64,000 nt of DNA from Lumbricus rubellus (GCA_945859605.1 OX243819.1:4991326-5055325), one strand, 5' to 3'. Numbered from the stretch's first letter, positions 12,040-22,148 are shown. Notes: generated by a model not told the origin, from the letters alone. Numbers and translations: made by a program.

Positions 12040-12849
12040 CCACTATTCTTTGAACACAAACTCCTACACATTACCCAAATTAAATTTCTACAAACTTGCA
12101 TTTTCATGTACAAATAATATTAATAACCTCCTCCCACCATCATTCTCTTCCTATTTTGATCATGCACCACATCTTACATTTACTAGAAGCAACAATGATT
12201 TCAGACCTGTATTTGCTAGGACTAATGTCCGTAAGTTTTCGCTTAGGGTCCAGGGACCTGCAAATTGGAAGAGTCTACCTAAAAAACTCCGCATGGCTAC
12301 ATCCCTCAGCCACTTCAAAACCCTTACACGTGCGCACAAACTACCGTAATTTATATTTCTTAATTTCTGTGTTTGTTAGTTAAGCTTTAGTTAAGCTTTA
12401 GTTAAGACTATAAACTGATCCATATGTTTTTTTATACTCTATAATATGCTATGTATTACACTCATGTCTATTCTTTCCCTATCCAATCATACCTCCACCA
12501 TCTTGTTTAACTTAATCATGGTATATAGGCCTCTACTAAACGGGACTTGTCCCTTCTGGAGTGCCTATTGCTCCCTAATCTGCACCTAATGTCTCTACCC
12601 AATGCGTTTCTACGTTAATTATTAGCCTACTTGTGTTACATTGTTTTCTGTTTTTGACGTTATATTATGGGAACAATAAATGATTTGATTTGATTTGATT
12701 TACAATTATTGCGAAATCGTGGATGTCCTACAGTCACCGATTTTTTATGTTAGCAATTTGCATATTACATTGGAACTATTGCTATTGTCAGAGACAACGG
12801 ATTTACCCTCCCCCCGTATGCGAAAACCAGTGCTTTTATCGTCTTCAAC

Positions 12850-12945
12850 ACACATATATATAGGCCTATATATATAGGCCTATATATATAGGCCTATATA
12901 TATAAACATACATATGTATAAGCCTATATATATATATAGCAATAC
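12850..12945. repeat. TA/TAGGCCTA tandem repeat
   Basis: Alternating (TA)n and AGGCCTA words, for example TATATATAGGCCTATATATA repeated several times. Self-complementary throughout. Confidence 0.85.
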
Positions 12946-13059
12946 TGCTCCCATTCTTTCGCGCTCGTTGGATAAACGAAGGTCAGGCTTATCAAATGCA
13001 GCGCTGGATGCATATCATCAACTACATGCCACTTGCGCTCTCAAGCTATATAATTATGA

Positions 13060-13370
13060 TAACTATAATAATACCGGTATGTAAGTAAATTCCTATCCCG
13101 TTGCATGAGGAACATAGGGAGGCGCTCATCTCCTTTTTCCATGGCCCTGAGCCAGCAATGGACGAATCCCAAGGTCCTGGACACGGGGCCAGTGTATCGC
13201 AGGACTTGCTGTTTACTTCCCAGCTTACGCAGGTACCAAATTATACTGCTTGGTGACAGAGGCACGTGTGCGTAAACAACTTGCCCAAGGTCGTTACCCG
13301 GAGTCGAACCCGCAACCTCCCGCTCCGTGAGCGGACGCGTTACCGGTCTGCCACCAGGTCGCTAATACCG
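13060..13370 (-). repeat. tRNA-derived SINE, minus strand
   Basis: On the minus strand the unit starts with a tRNA-like head (TGGTGGCAGACCGG as A box, GGTTCGACTCC as B box) followed by ACCTTGGGCAAG, a word typical of the SINE core region. The remaining 200 bp end near AGCGCCTCCCTATG. The tRNA part does not form a convincing anticodon stem, so it is not a tRNA gene. Confidence 0.65.
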
Positions 13371-13393
13371 GTATATAATATTATACATGTATA

Positions 13394-13679
13394 CAGGGTG
13401 GCTCAAAAAAATGTACCACCGCATAAAATGCGATATCTTCGTAACCGTTTGACCTTTTTCTGCGAAAATTTCCCAATTTGCAGGGGAATGAATTTCCAAC
13501 AATCCCTGAAAGTTTCACATGAAAGTTTCATGCTTGCAAAAGTTACAGCTGTCTAAACTTTCAATTCCGTTTTTTCGAATTTTTGCGGGAAAATGAACGT
13601 CACTTGTTGATTTCCATGTCAAATTCTATCACTTTTCACTACGACCTCAAAATTTCGTTTTGCAGTTTATTGTAACGTA
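13394..13679 (-). mobile_element. mariner element, left part, split by the Polinton
   Basis: Starts CAGGGTGGCTCAAAAAAATG after TA. It matches the inverted repeat of the mariner at 44221-45633 up to GCAGTTTATTGTAA, where the Polinton duplication AACGTA ends it. The rest of the same copy resumes at 28560. Confidence 0.85.
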
Positions 13680-13866
13680 AGTAGATGTAAAATTAATTCT
13701 TTGGGGGTGTTTTTCATTGAAGAAACAATTAGCTAATAAATGAGTTTAAATGGTGCTAAAGGATTAGCTGGGGGTTTTTTCATTGAAGAAAAAAGCCAGT
13801 TAAAATAGGGTTTAAACCAGTTAAATTCTTAGTCTTTTTAATTTTCTGAGGGTCTTTTATTATTTC
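13680..13866 (+). repeat. Left Polinton terminal inverted repeat (modular)
   Basis: Begins AGTAGATGT and contains two GGGGGTGTTTTTCATTGAAGAAA-type modules (about 13703 and 13770), then ACCAGTTAAATTCTTAGTCTTT, then CTGAGGGTCTTTTATTATTTC. The right end carries the same modules in inverted orientation but permuted order. Confidence 0.8.
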
Positions 13867-14057
13867 CTGAGGGGGGTGCTCGGTAGTACAGTGGTTAGCG
13901 CGCTGAACTGTCAACCAAGAGGTCGGGGGTTCAATTCCCCGCCGGGGCAGAAATTTGTTACGAGATTTCTGTTCCACAAGCCGACTCAGCTATGATGAGT
14001 ACACGGTCAGTGGATGATGAGACGGCGAGGGAGAGGATTGGTCACCGCCCTTTGGAA
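13867..14057 (+). repeat. tRNA-Asp-like SINE inserted at the left Polinton terminus
   Basis: A 191-bp unit flanked by a 15-bp direct repeat GTCTTTTATTATTTC (13852-13866 and 14058-14072). The head TGCTCGGTAGTACAGTGG...GTC...GGGGGTTCAATTCCCCG follows eukaryotic tRNA-Asp in the D arm, anticodon GTC position and T arm, but the anticodon stem is mispaired. The tail has no tRNA character. Truncated copies sit at the equivalent place in the right terminus (28377-28431, 28462-28517). Confidence 0.75.
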
Positions 14058-14086
14058 GTCTTTTATTATTTCGATCAGCAAGGAAA

Positions 14087-15160
14087 TTAAGGTCGTAAGA
14101 ATACTGCCGAAAAGTCTCTAGCTAATATATTTAGTGCGATGTGCGAATAAGCGAATATCTCGAGAAAATCGGTATTGGTTACGAAAATTATGCAACTACC
14201 GGTTGAATTGTTAAACGCAGCTCCCGTTCCCCCTCCGCCCGCAATTTGCATGTAATTCGCCCCATTTCTATACAGGTAGACGTTACCAGGAGCGGTACTA
14301 CTGTTACCAAATTCTATGTACGTCGAAACGAAATAGTATCCGGCTTTACCGGGAGTGAAACGGGTCATTCCCGCACTTATAACACCATCGGTTTTGAATC
14401 TTACACTATCGAAAGTAACTCTTGTGTGAGTTTTAGCGATTAAGAATTGCCAAGTTAAAGAATGAATGCTAAGCGCGGGACCGATTGAGATAGAATCTAC
14501 ATACTGCTTCGTAGCTGCATCGCTGGCGCTGTTGGGTTCGTGTAGCCCTGTAATGTAAGCATCATGCATAAAGATGGACTTATACACATTTATTTTAGAC
14601 GGAGGAGTGCCATCGAGTGACTTAACCATCTCTAACATGATTTCATTGTTTATTCTAAAACGAAATCCATCCATCGATTGTAATGTAATAGGATTGTTTA
14701 ACGAACATTGTAGTTTATTTCGTATACTACCTAAGAAAATAGTGAATTCTTTATTTTCTCCTCTCAAGTCCTTACAACCCATTGAACGCAGACGATCGGA
14801 GCCAACGTTTAAGATTAGATCACCAGTCATGGTATCACCAGTTTTAGACACCTTCAATGTAACTTGTTCATCAACGTATTTCTTATTCGTCAAATGATTA
14901 TCGTTGGACGGAGAATCGTCGTGATTCGTTATCAAATCAATGGCTTGACCCCAACTTAAGGCCTCATCCATTCCTGCTGTCAAAGGCTTCGTTGTGGGCA
15001 GTCCTTTAATTTTGTGACCACCCATTTTTAGATTTCCAGTCGCGATGTTTGCTCCATCCAATCGAAGAAAACTAGCATTTACTTGACTAAGAGTGACACC
15101 TCCAGCGATTACTCTTTGTGATGAACCAACATCGGTGTGACCGAATTTATCGACAGGCAT
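14087..15160 (-). CDS. Polinton fibre-like protein with C1q-like head
   Basis: 357 residues. The N-terminal two thirds carry motifs seen in phage and viral tail fibres: ...GDTMTGDLIL and two DAATKQYVD/TNKKYVD-type repeats near residues 90 and 215, features of trimeric shafts. The last 130 residues have the pattern of a C1q/TNF-like beta sandwich (GKAGYYFVSTYIEF, VYLYRNGANY, a glycine-rich loop, FVTNTDFLEIFAYS). The likely role is a virion surface spike for attachment, by analogy with fibre proteins. It is the last gene of the minus-strand cluster, next to the left terminus. The start is preceded by an AT-rich TATATAAA box. The frame is intact. Confidence 0.75.
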   Translation of the reverse strand: MPVDKFGHTDVGSSQRVIAGGVTLSQVNASFLRLDGANIATGNLKMGGHKIKGLPTTKPLTAGMDEALSWGQAIDLITNHDDSPSNDNHLTNKKYVDEQVTLKVSKTGDTMTGDLILNVGSDRLRSMGCKDLRGENKEFTIFLGSIRNKLQCSLNNPITLQSMDGFRFRINNEIMLEMVKSLDGTPPSKINVYKSIFMHDAYITGLHEPNSASDAATKQYVDSISIGPALSIHSLTWQFLIAKTHTRVTFDSVRFKTDGVISAGMTRFTPGKAGYYFVSTYIEFGNSSTAPGNVYLYRNGANYMQIAGGGGTGAAFNNSTGSCIIFVTNTDFLEIFAYSHIALNILARDFSAVFLRP

Positions 15161-15189
15161 TTTATATATATATTTATATATAATAATTT

Positions 15190-15624
15190 TTAATGCAAGC
15201 CATTTATAACTTCTTGAAATTTACAACCATCGCTCATCGTCTTCTTTAAGACGTACAGACACAAATGACCACAAAATACTTCGTTATCGGGTTGTATTCG
15301 CTCGCTGTTATATAACACTGGACGGCGTAAATACTTTATCAGTTCCAGAGGGGGAGGAAGGCCGTAACTATCGAAATATATTTTCTCATTACCGCTCTTT
15401 AAGAAAGCGCACCAATGCTGACCGGTTCCTTTAGAATCGTCTAGATTCAATATCCCACATTCAATCCGTCTAGGTTTATTCGGCAGCTCGTCTCGCACGA
15501 AAACGCCTCTAAAATTCGGAATATTCAGCTTCTTCGCGGCATCCAATAATTCAAAATTCGTTAACGGATGATTTGGAAGAACTACGCCTTCGACATCGAT
15601 GTTTTTCACAGTTGCAGAACTCAT
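15190..15624 (-). CDS. Adenain-like cysteine protease
   Basis: A Ulp1/adenovirus-protease-type enzyme expected to cut virion precursors. The frame extends to an ATG at 15636, but the second ATG (15624) gives 144 residues, does not overlap the HNH stop at 15626, and lies 20 nt after a TTTAAA. Counting from the longer start, the catalytic His is residue 74 (GTGQHWCAF), the acidic residue 89 (IYFDSYG), the oxyanion Gln about 116 and the nucleophile Cys 122 (EVFCGHLC). All four positions are intact. The length is slightly short of adenovirus protease (about 200). Proteins at 21795, 23158 and 23561 contain sequences fitting the adenovirus protease consensus. Confidence 0.9.
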   Translation of the reverse strand: MSSATVKNIDVEGVVLPNHPLTNFELLDAAKKLNIPNFRGVFVRDELPNKPRRIECGILNLDDSKGTGQHWCAFLKSGNEKIYFDSYGLPPPLELIKYLRRPVLYNSERIQPDNEVFCGHLCLYVLKKTMSDGCKFQEVINGLH

Positions 15625-15625
15625 T

Positions 15626-16318
15626 TTATATTTCATCTAAATGTTTTAAAAAGTAATTCGATTTTACTTCCTGCATTACATATAACCAGCGATCTATTTT
15701 GTTCGCTTTTTGCATATTTTTAACCGGTAGCAGTGGACGAATATTCTTCCAATTCATAGCTTTGAGAAGTTCTTCTTCGTCTAGCAAGTTGAACGACGAT
15801 AATGGCAAAACATGATCGAGATGCCAAACCGAACCGTAATTTTCCATAGTCATTCCTTCTTCTAACTGAAATTCAATCCATTTAGTAAATATTTCAAAGT
15901 CAACACCGTAATGTTGGCGCGTCATTTGTGATTTCGATTTACCTCTTAATGATTCACTAAGCCTACTCCTCATATTTTTAAGTAGTTTAAACTCAGGATC
16001 ATATTGCTTTCGAGCTTCAGAATACGAGTGATTATATTTATATTTACATTCCTTACATTCATTATCTCTCCCATCTTTACGACATCTATTTTTTACATAT
16101 TCTAAAATGTTCTTTTCTTTCCTACATCGACAGCAAACTTTTTTATCTTTTATTTCCCTAGTCTCTAGTATCGAGTATTTTTGCCTAAGTTCCTTCACTT
16201 TGGAATTTTTACACGTTTTACAACTAGTATAATAACCGCTCTTATTACATTTATCTTTATGAAATTCGTTTAAGTTTTTTTCCATCCTACATTTGGTACA
16301 CACTTTAGAGTCATCCAT
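15626..16318 (-). CDS. HNH endonuclease with twin zinc-ribbon repeats
   Basis: 230 residues. The first 95 hold two tandem CxxC...CxxC units (CTKC..CKTC, CCRC..CKEC), probable zinc ribbons. The C-terminal half has the HNH core WHLDHVLPLSSF (residues 165-176) and NWKNIRPLLPVKNMQKANK, typical of the HNH-family His-Asn arrangement. A DNA nicking or cutting role in replication, processing or homing is the usual inference; the role in Polintons is unknown. It lies between the protease and PolB, with TTTAAA 16 nt before its ATG inside the PolB stop region. The frame is intact. Confidence 0.8.
   Translation of the reverse strand: MDDSKVCTKCRMEKNLNEFHKDKCNKSGYYTSCKTCKNSKVKELRQKYSILETREIKDKKVCCRCRKEKNILEYVKNRCRKDGRDNECKECKYKYNHSYSEARKQYDPEFKLLKNMRSRLSESLRGKSKSQMTRQHYGVDFEIFTKWIEFQLEEGMTMENYGSVWHLDHVLPLSSFNLLDEEELLKAMNWKNIRPLLPVKNMQKANKIDRWLYVMQEVKSNYFLKHLDEI
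15645..15650 (-). promoter_or_regulatory. TTTAAA, protease gene
   Basis: 20 nt upstream of the ATG at 15624. It lies inside the 3' end of the HNH reading frame. Confidence 0.55.
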
Positions 16319-16334
16319 TATATATATATTTTTC

Positions 16335-16340
16335 TTTAAA
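16335..16340 (-). promoter_or_regulatory. TTTAAA, HNH gene
   Basis: 16 nt upstream of the ATG at 16318, followed by a TATATATATA run. The PolB TAA (16336-16338) is part of the motif. Confidence 0.6.
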
Positions 16341-19300
16341 TAGTTTTCAACGAGTAGTGACCATATGCCAAAGTATGAATTCCATCCTCCATTATTACCC
16401 GTTTATCGTCATCTGCAGATAATGCAACTTTATTAATTTCTTCTGTATAAATATCGTGATGATAAGATCTAATAACATTCATCGTTCGTTGTTGTTCTTT
16501 TTTTAGTAAATAAGCAATCTTTATAATCTTCGTGAGTAATAGTTTTCTGGACAACATTCTTCTTAATACCTTTACATTTCTTGTGCTCATCTCCAGCAGC
16601 CATCTTATAAGAATACAACTTTGCTCTGAGTCCAATAAATTCTTTTATCTGTTTCCCACTAGCTTCATCCTTGAACATTCCAATAACTTTTTTATTTACT
16701 CCAACCTCAATACCAGATGGATGATCTCTCGGGTATTCACTCGTGTCGAATCGAGTCTTAATATCGCCTGCGATATCTAAGTAAAAGTCTTCAGTTTTAA
16801 TTTCGTATGTCAAAGAATCTGTATCGGTAAATAATAATTTAGCTCTATTTCCGTATTTATCCTTGATGTAATTGTAATGAAATTCATACATCAACGTTTT
16901 GCTCAAGTCTAATATACACATGCCAAGATATATAGGTTTATTATAGTACAATTTAGTTTTTTTCATGTGAACGGCTATTAGATTTTCATCGAAAATAGTA
17001 CATCTCTCATAATTAGGTTTAGCGGCTAGTTCAATAGCCCTCTCCTCTTGACACACTAACTCTACATCAACACGATTTTCAATGTTCTCACAAGTTTTTC
17101 CAAAGACACTGTTATTCATTAACTTGAAAAAGTCTTTCTCAAAGTCATTAGTAGCTTTCGTTCTAAGAGCTGTATTTAAATCGATATACTTTTTCAACCA
17201 ATCACTTTCTTCGAATAGTACACCTCTATGCACTTTTGTTATTTTCAAACCCAAGCTCTCATACAGCTTCAGATTATCGTAATGCAGCACATACTTCTTT
17301 TTATGGTTTAAGTTTGGAATTAACTTTTTGACTTTGTTAATCTCAATGCTTTCGGGGGCTAACGGAAAATCGTTATGCAGGTCGTGTAACTCTTTAGGAT
17401 ATTCCAAATCAACTTCCAATATGCATGGAATACTTCTCCAATTATTTAATTCATCTTCGTTCATCCATTTGAACCCGTGAGTAGGTAAATTTTTGATCAT
17501 AGCCCATCCATATAGATTATTCGCATCCAGGTAAGTAATAAATGTAGAATTTTCGTTACTATTGAAATCGCTCATATATTTATTATTCGCTTTCCCGTAA
17601 CGATTTGATATTGTGCTCACTCCTCCTCTCATCCCTTGCCTAAGCATCAGAATCATATCATAATCATTCAATAACTCCAATTTCACGCCTGTCAATTTTA
17701 AAGCGGCATCCCAGGCTAAACCAGGAGATGTAAAATACCATGCAGGGTCAAGCGTATAGTTCTTCATACACACATCTCTAAAGTTTTCGAAAACATCGGC
17801 AAGTAACAGAACATCCGAAACGTTGTATAAATCGTGATATTCTCTGAATGTTTTGCATCCAAATTCCTTCCATACCGTTTTTGCATGCTCGTAGTCTTCA
17901 TCGCTAATATTCGAATCATTTAGCTTAGAATAGAAAGCGGATTTTGGTGGTAGTTCGGTTTCATTAAAGGTAGTAAATGAATCGACGTAGTCATAAGGAT
18001 ATATGCCTTTTCTTAGCAAAAGATCAAGCTTCTTTCCAGTATATCGTTTCCCAATATTTTTACACTGGTCTTTGCTTAGGTTCCTCGATAAAGCATCAAG
18101 ACTAGAAGCCATAAATTTAAAACTGTCGATAAAACGCAGTTGTCGCTTGACGGTAATCTCTTTTCCCTCTTTATTTACAAACTTATCAACAACGACCTCT
18201 CTGCTAAAAGATATATACTTTTCCTCGTTATTAGGTATGCAATTAATTTTCTCTCCATTATTACCTCTCAGTTTCTTAATGAACAGATGACAATCGTACC
18301 CGGAAAGATTATGAAACACTACAGGGAAAAACTTGGGGACTTTATAGTCTAAATTACAAATGTTATGAGCAGCCCCTCTAAATTTACCGCTAAGATGACA
18401 GTGATCTCTCACTCGGTCTTCGCCCAACGTTTTTTCACAGATATGGCATATAGTAGCTCCATCAAAACACTTCTTGTCCTCTTCTGTAAATATCATCTTC
18501 TTAGGGAATTTAAATTGATTATATATTTGTTTTATATTCTCTTCTAGTTTATCTACAAATATTTGACCAACATCATCATCTTCGCTTTCAGCCGTAAACG
18601 TCACAGGATCTTGAGAATATACACTATCGTCGAAACATTTTATGTGGTAACAAAAGGAGCTAGGAGTATGCTTTTGATATTTATTAGTGTACGACAACTC
18701 TGGATTTGGTTGACAAGTGTCTATTGGCTTCACAAAAGACTCGAAATCTGCGTAGACAACAAACGGAACCCTCATAGAATTGTTATAATTTTTAAAACTT
18801 AACATAGTTCCTGGTTCTGGCATTTCTATTTTTTGTGCGTTATGTTGAGAGCAGTACTCATTATGGTTGTTAAGCGCTCCTGGCGTTGTGAAACCATTCA
18901 TACACCTTTTACAATAATACATCGAATTAGTCCGAAATCTCATCAATCTGTTAAAATTCTTGATCCAGCAATAATGTTTCCTTTCTCCGTTGGAAATAAG
19001 CAATAGATCTACACAAATACTACTTTCACACTTAGACAGATAAAGCGGGTAGACATGTTTTTCAAAACCGAATACATTAACATTAATATTGTTATTTCTC
19101 TCGAACCTACCTATCACATTAGCATCAGCAGCAACTGGAAACTCAATGCCACTCCAATTAAGTTTTTTAGACTGTTCTTTCAAAGCTTTAGTTATTTTTT
19201 CCGGATGGTCATCCACCGGATTCAAAGCTCTAGTGATACACCATTTGAAACATTCTTCGTCGTCGTTTTTCATATTTATAATAGCCTTTTTATTAGCTAA

Positions 19301-19990
19301 GAAGCTGGGAAGTGGAATGTAAGAACTACCTCTTAAGGGGGTATATTTTACCGTATTTATATCTAATTTTACAACAGCTTTAAATCTCCAATTACTTCCT
19401 TGCATCTGAAAACTAGCAATAGACTCCATGATTTTATCCTTCTTTCTGCTGTATATTTCATTCAAGTCGGTTGCTTCTAAAATAACTTCTGCCCTGGAAA
19501 CGAATGGTATATCCTCTGAATTAACTATTCCAGATTTCATATCTACTCGTTCCATAGTACAAGTAAGAACTAAATTAGTCTTTGTCTGGCGATTACTCGA
19601 CAACAGATTAACTACCTGCGGTCTGACGAAATCAAGAAACGACGAGGCGTCCATTCCATTAGTTCCATCTATTCTATATTGCTTGGTGAATCCTTTAATA
19701 GCCGACGCCGTTTCTCTAATTTTAATTTTATCAAATATCCTAGAAACAGTTGACTTCAATGATTCTAGTTTTTCATTAACCTCTGCTTGTTCGGGCACAT
19801 AACTAAGTAGCCAATCCGCAAAATCATTTAATTTAGCTCTAAGCTTAATTTTGTATTTTCTCTTAGGCGCTACTGGTTTGTATTTACCAGGTGTGGGTGT
19901 AAGCGTAGGAATCTTAATGTCAGGAACCGGCGAGTCGAGCAAGTGTTCAACATGGTTCATGTTTCTTAAACTACTTTTCTTTAAATCCAT
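16336..19990 (-). CDS. polB: Protein-primed family B DNA polymerase (frameshift near 3' end)
   Basis: The replicative polymerase of Polintons. The frame from 19990 holds 1173 codons: a 350-residue N-terminal region, a C2H2-like finger near 357, exonuclease motif YADFES (about 415), a CHICEKTL...RDHCHL zinc/HNH-like insert (about 516), FHNLSGYDCHLF (about 560), motif A DANNLYGWAM (about 823), NNSVFGKT (about 960) and motif C FTDTDS (about 1055). All catalytic aspartates are present. The frame then hits a stop at about 16469, while the conserved C-terminal tail is encoded in a different minus frame down to 16336. The switch maps to a run of seven T (16498-16504, plus strand), so a one-base indel or sequencing error is likely. 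No terminal-protein domain was recognised. Confidence 0.93.
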
Positions 19991-20019
19991 TTTATCTTAC
20001 CACGCAAAAATATTAAAAC

Positions 20020-20102
20020 ATGTGAGATCGAAGATCCACTTATCTGTGAGATCGAAGATCCACTTATCGAACACTTATCTGTGAGATCGAAGATCCACTA
20101 AT
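20020..20102 (-). repeat. Three direct repeats of a 23-24-bp word upstream of PolB
   Basis: The word GTGAGATCGAAGATCCACTT occurs three times here, in the gap between PolB and the SAP gene, and a fourth time at about 23786 inside the glycine-rich protein gene, where it encodes GSSIS. Spacing is 24 and about 40 bp. Confidence 0.85.
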
Positions 20103-20113
20103 TTCATATCATT

Positions 20114-20443
20114 CTATCTCTCATACACTTTAATTTCGTATCTATCTCTCCAGACATTTCCGTTATGATAAGCTATTATGCCAGCACTCTGACCATGCGC
20201 CTTAGCAGCTTTATACATCGATGGATACGAGGTAACAACGCCAGTCTCTCGATCTATAATATCTACTCTTTTCGGTTGTTTCCTGATACTACTCAACGTG
20301 TCATGTCGATATGACACAGACTTGTAGTCCGTCGGAAGAATATTCTTTTCAATCAATACAGCTATCATTTGAGGTTTGTTGAGATGCGAAGTGCCTGTAA
20401 CATCGTGATGCTTGGCTAACATTCTAAGCTCTGGTAGCTTCAT
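20114..20443 (-). CDS. SAP/NUMOD1-type DNA-binding protein
   Basis: 109 residues. The first 35 (LPELRMLAKHHDVTGTSHLN, then KPQMIAVLIEK) have the helix-extended-helix spacing of a SAP DNA-binding motif. Residues 60-107 (VDIIDRETGVVTSYPSMYKA onward) resemble the NUMOD1 helix-turn-helix module found attached to homing endonucleases. No nuclease core is present. It sits between the capsid gene and PolB, with a TTTAAA 15 nt before the ATG that overlaps the capsid-gene stop. The likely role is a small DNA- or genome-binding protein; the function is inferred from motifs only. Confidence 0.6.
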   Translation of the reverse strand: MKLPELRMLAKHHDVTGTSHLNKPQMIAVLIEKNILPTDYKSVSYRHDTLSSIRKQPKRVDIIDRETGVVTSYPSMYKAAKAHGQSAGIIAYHNGNVWRDRYEIKVYER

Positions 20444-20458
20444 AATATATAAGTATTC

Positions 20459-20464
20459 TTTAAA
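20459..20464 (-). promoter_or_regulatory. TTTAAA, SAP/NUMOD1 gene
   Basis: 15 nt upstream of the ATG at 20443. The capsid-gene TAA (20460-20462) lies within it. Confidence 0.6.
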
Positions 20465-21758
20465 TCAATTTTCCATACACTACACTCATTTTCTGCCCAT
20501 CCGATTGGAACTGCAGCAACCTATCTGAAATTACGACAGCATACGCTTCTGTGTCGGCTGGCACTGCTGCATTGAAAAGAGCCTTAATCTGAATATCAAC
20601 GACTGACGATTTCAAACGCTCGGATTGTTTGCTTACATCGAACACGAACAACGGGTATAATTCTTTATAATCTACAGGTGTTATATTGCTTTGGGTAATC
20701 AACTTATCCATACCATAGAATTTTTGACTAAAGGAGGACGCGTCTCTGTACGCTCTGGAGAATTGTTGATTAGGAAACGACAGGTTATGATCGACAGCTG
20801 GATATCTTTCTTGATTCATCATCACATATATGTTCTTGAGATCGCAGTGATTAAATAGCGACGGATTACTTTCCTGATTACCGCTACGGTCCGTCTGAAA
20901 TCCTACGATGATATATCTAGGTTTCTCAGGTGATGTTTTTACGCTAAGACGCCAACTGAAACTTGTCGACTGAGGAACCGTTATTGTGTCGCATTGACGA
21001 GCTCTATACGCAACTGGCAACGTTAATTTCGATTCAATCGTCTTATACAACTGCATTCGTTCCATATCGGAAGGAATAACGTGCGGAATAAACCATGAAA
21101 TTTTGTTTATCGCAACTTTTCCAGCAGCTGCAGCGTTATCTCGGAATATTGCATCATCGTCCGCTTTACGAACTAAAGTCAACGTCTGTTTAAAGCCGTA
21201 AATAATCTTGTCGTAATCATCGCAAAACCCGAAAATATGCTTCAACGGAACAATAAAGCTGAACATTCCTTTAGTGTTTGGTTTGCGAATGAGAAAGCTT
21301 TGTCTAGTGGCAAATCCGGGGTTATCCGCAATAACAGCAGTCGCTCCAGTGTCTTTATACCACAGCTGATTTAAGCCTTGAGTCAGCTGAAAATCGTTTG
21401 GATACGTAAGTAAACCGAGCATCGTTGTAGCTTGACCCGGATGAAATAGCGTTTCGATTTCTTGATTAGATAACTGATAGGATATTTGACTGAATAGATA
21501 CATAAGCCCATTATTCGTAAGAGCGACTAAATCGGCGTTAACGTATGCGGTGTCATCGGCTTTAATTAGTCTTCCATCGAATTGTAGATATGACTCTGCT
21601 GGGTGACTGTATAAGTCTTGTAATTCAATATTTATTCTTATTTCACCAGAACTGTTAAGGTTAGTTCTCGCTACAGGTTCGTACTCATGCCATTCGTATC
21701 GCTCGATACCTTCATCGATCAATGGTTGCTCTGTGAATCTTAGAATATCGGATTGCAT
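20460..21758 (-). CDS. Major capsid protein (double jelly-roll hexon type)
   Basis: About 432 residues from the second ATG (21758); an in-frame ATG at 21770 would add four, but the TTTAAA at 21776-21781 favours the inner start (17 nt). The N-terminus (RFTEQPLIDEGIERYEWHEY), LVALTNNGLMYLFSQISYQL and LFHPGQATTMLGLL match the pattern of Polinton/adintovirus hexon-like capsid proteins, forming pseudo-hexameric capsomers. The length is within the range of Polinton capsid proteins. The frame is intact. The next gene upstream is the 117-residue amphipathic protein. The double jelly roll is family knowledge, not visible directly. Confidence 0.85.
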   Translation of the reverse strand: MQSDILRFTEQPLIDEGIERYEWHEYEPVARTNLNSSGEIRINIELQDLYSHPAESYLQFDGRLIKADDTAYVNADLVALTNNGLMYLFSQISYQLSNQEIETLFHPGQATTMLGLLTYPNDFQLTQGLNQLWYKDTGATAVIADNPGFATRQSFLIRKPNTKGMFSFIVPLKHIFGFCDDYDKIIYGFKQTLTLVRKADDDAIFRDNAAAAGKVAINKISWFIPHVIPSDMERMQLYKTIESKLTLPVAYRARQCDTITVPQSTSFSWRLSVKTSPEKPRYIIVGFQTDRSGNQESNPSLFNHCDLKNIYVMMNQERYPAVDHNLSFPNQQFSRAYRDASSFSQKFYGMDKLITQSNITPVDYKELYPLFVFDVSKQSERLKSSVVDIQIKALFNAAVPADTEAYAVVISDRLLQFQSDGQKMSVVYGKLI

Positions 21759-21775
21759 TTTATTATACATATATT

Positions 21776-21781
21776 TTTAAA
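21776..21781 (-). promoter_or_regulatory. TTTAAA, major capsid gene
   Basis: 17 nt upstream of the ATG at 21758. Its position argues for that start rather than the one at 21770. Confidence 0.6.
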
Positions 21782-21794
21782 TAAGAAAATATGT

Positions 21795-22148
21795 TTAAGC
21801 CATTTTCAAACCACCTCCGTTTAAGCGTTTTACTAGATCTTGAATTCTAATAGCTCCTCCCGTCATTTCTGGATTCGATCCTAGTAATCTAGCTAGAATG
21901 ACTTTAGTTTCCTGAGTTATCGGCTGCTGAACGGGAGCTTTAGGGAGTATCTTATTGAGTAATCGTTTTCCAACGTCGATCGCCTTATCCTTAGCAACAC
22001 TCCCAATCTCTTTGACAGCTGTGCTCGCAATTTGTTTGGCTGCATTCGATGTCAGTAGTCTCTTGAGAAATCCTGCAATGGAATCGAATATTCCTGCTCC
22101 ACCGACAACGTGTACTTTTTTATAACTTCTTCTCGCAACGACCAGCAT
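21795..22148 (-). CDS. Small amphipathic virion-type protein (pVI/pX-like position)
   Basis: 117 residues, basic. After an N-terminal RRSYKK patch and VVGGAG comes a long amphipathic helix candidate (GIFDSIAGFLKRLL through KDKAIDVGKRLLNKIL), then a proline break and a C-terminus containing MTGGA and LNGGG. MTGG|A and LNGG|G fit the adenovirus protease rule (M/I/L)xGG|x, which suggests a processed core or membrane-active virion component, as adenovirus pVI and pX are. No sequence-level homology to those is claimed. TTTAAA lies 16 nt before the ATG. Confidence 0.55.
   Translation of the reverse strand: MLVVARRSYKKVHVVGGAGIFDSIAGFLKRLLTSNAAKQIASTAVKEIGSVAKDKAIDVGKRLLNKILPKAPVQQPITQETKVILARLLGSNPEMTGGAIRIQDLVKRLNGGGLKMA

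Larger units (their letters stand above)
8737..12705 (+). mobile_element. CR1/L2-like LINE, interrupted by a second LINE
   Basis: Plus-strand coding pieces read in order: endonuclease-RT linker (8750-9116), RT core (9280-10218) with NYRPISVLP, LDLAKAFDSVDH and GVPQGSILGPLLF, the next part in another frame (10151-10570), and after the insert the conserved C-terminus (12050-12349) with GPANWKSLPKKLR. The catalytic YADD-type motif is altered to FANDS, so the enzyme is inactive even apart from frameshifts. The element ends with AATAAATGATTTGATTTGATTTGATTT-type pentamer repeats. It is 5' truncated. A LINE of another family fills 10661-12039. Confidence 0.88.

Noticed and set aside
13880..13950. 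Functional tRNA-Asp gene
   Set aside because: The T arm and GTC position are tRNA-like, but the anticodon stem is mispaired and the unit has SINE flanks with a target duplication.
13780..13977. 65-codon minus ORF (RRGIEPPTSWLTVQRANHCT)
   Set aside because: It is the translation of the tRNA-like SINE head and Polinton terminus; such peptides appear wherever tRNA-derived repeats are translated.
20020..20102. CRISPR-like array
   Set aside because: Only three repeats with irregular spacing in animal DNA; no spacers of constant length and no cas genes.
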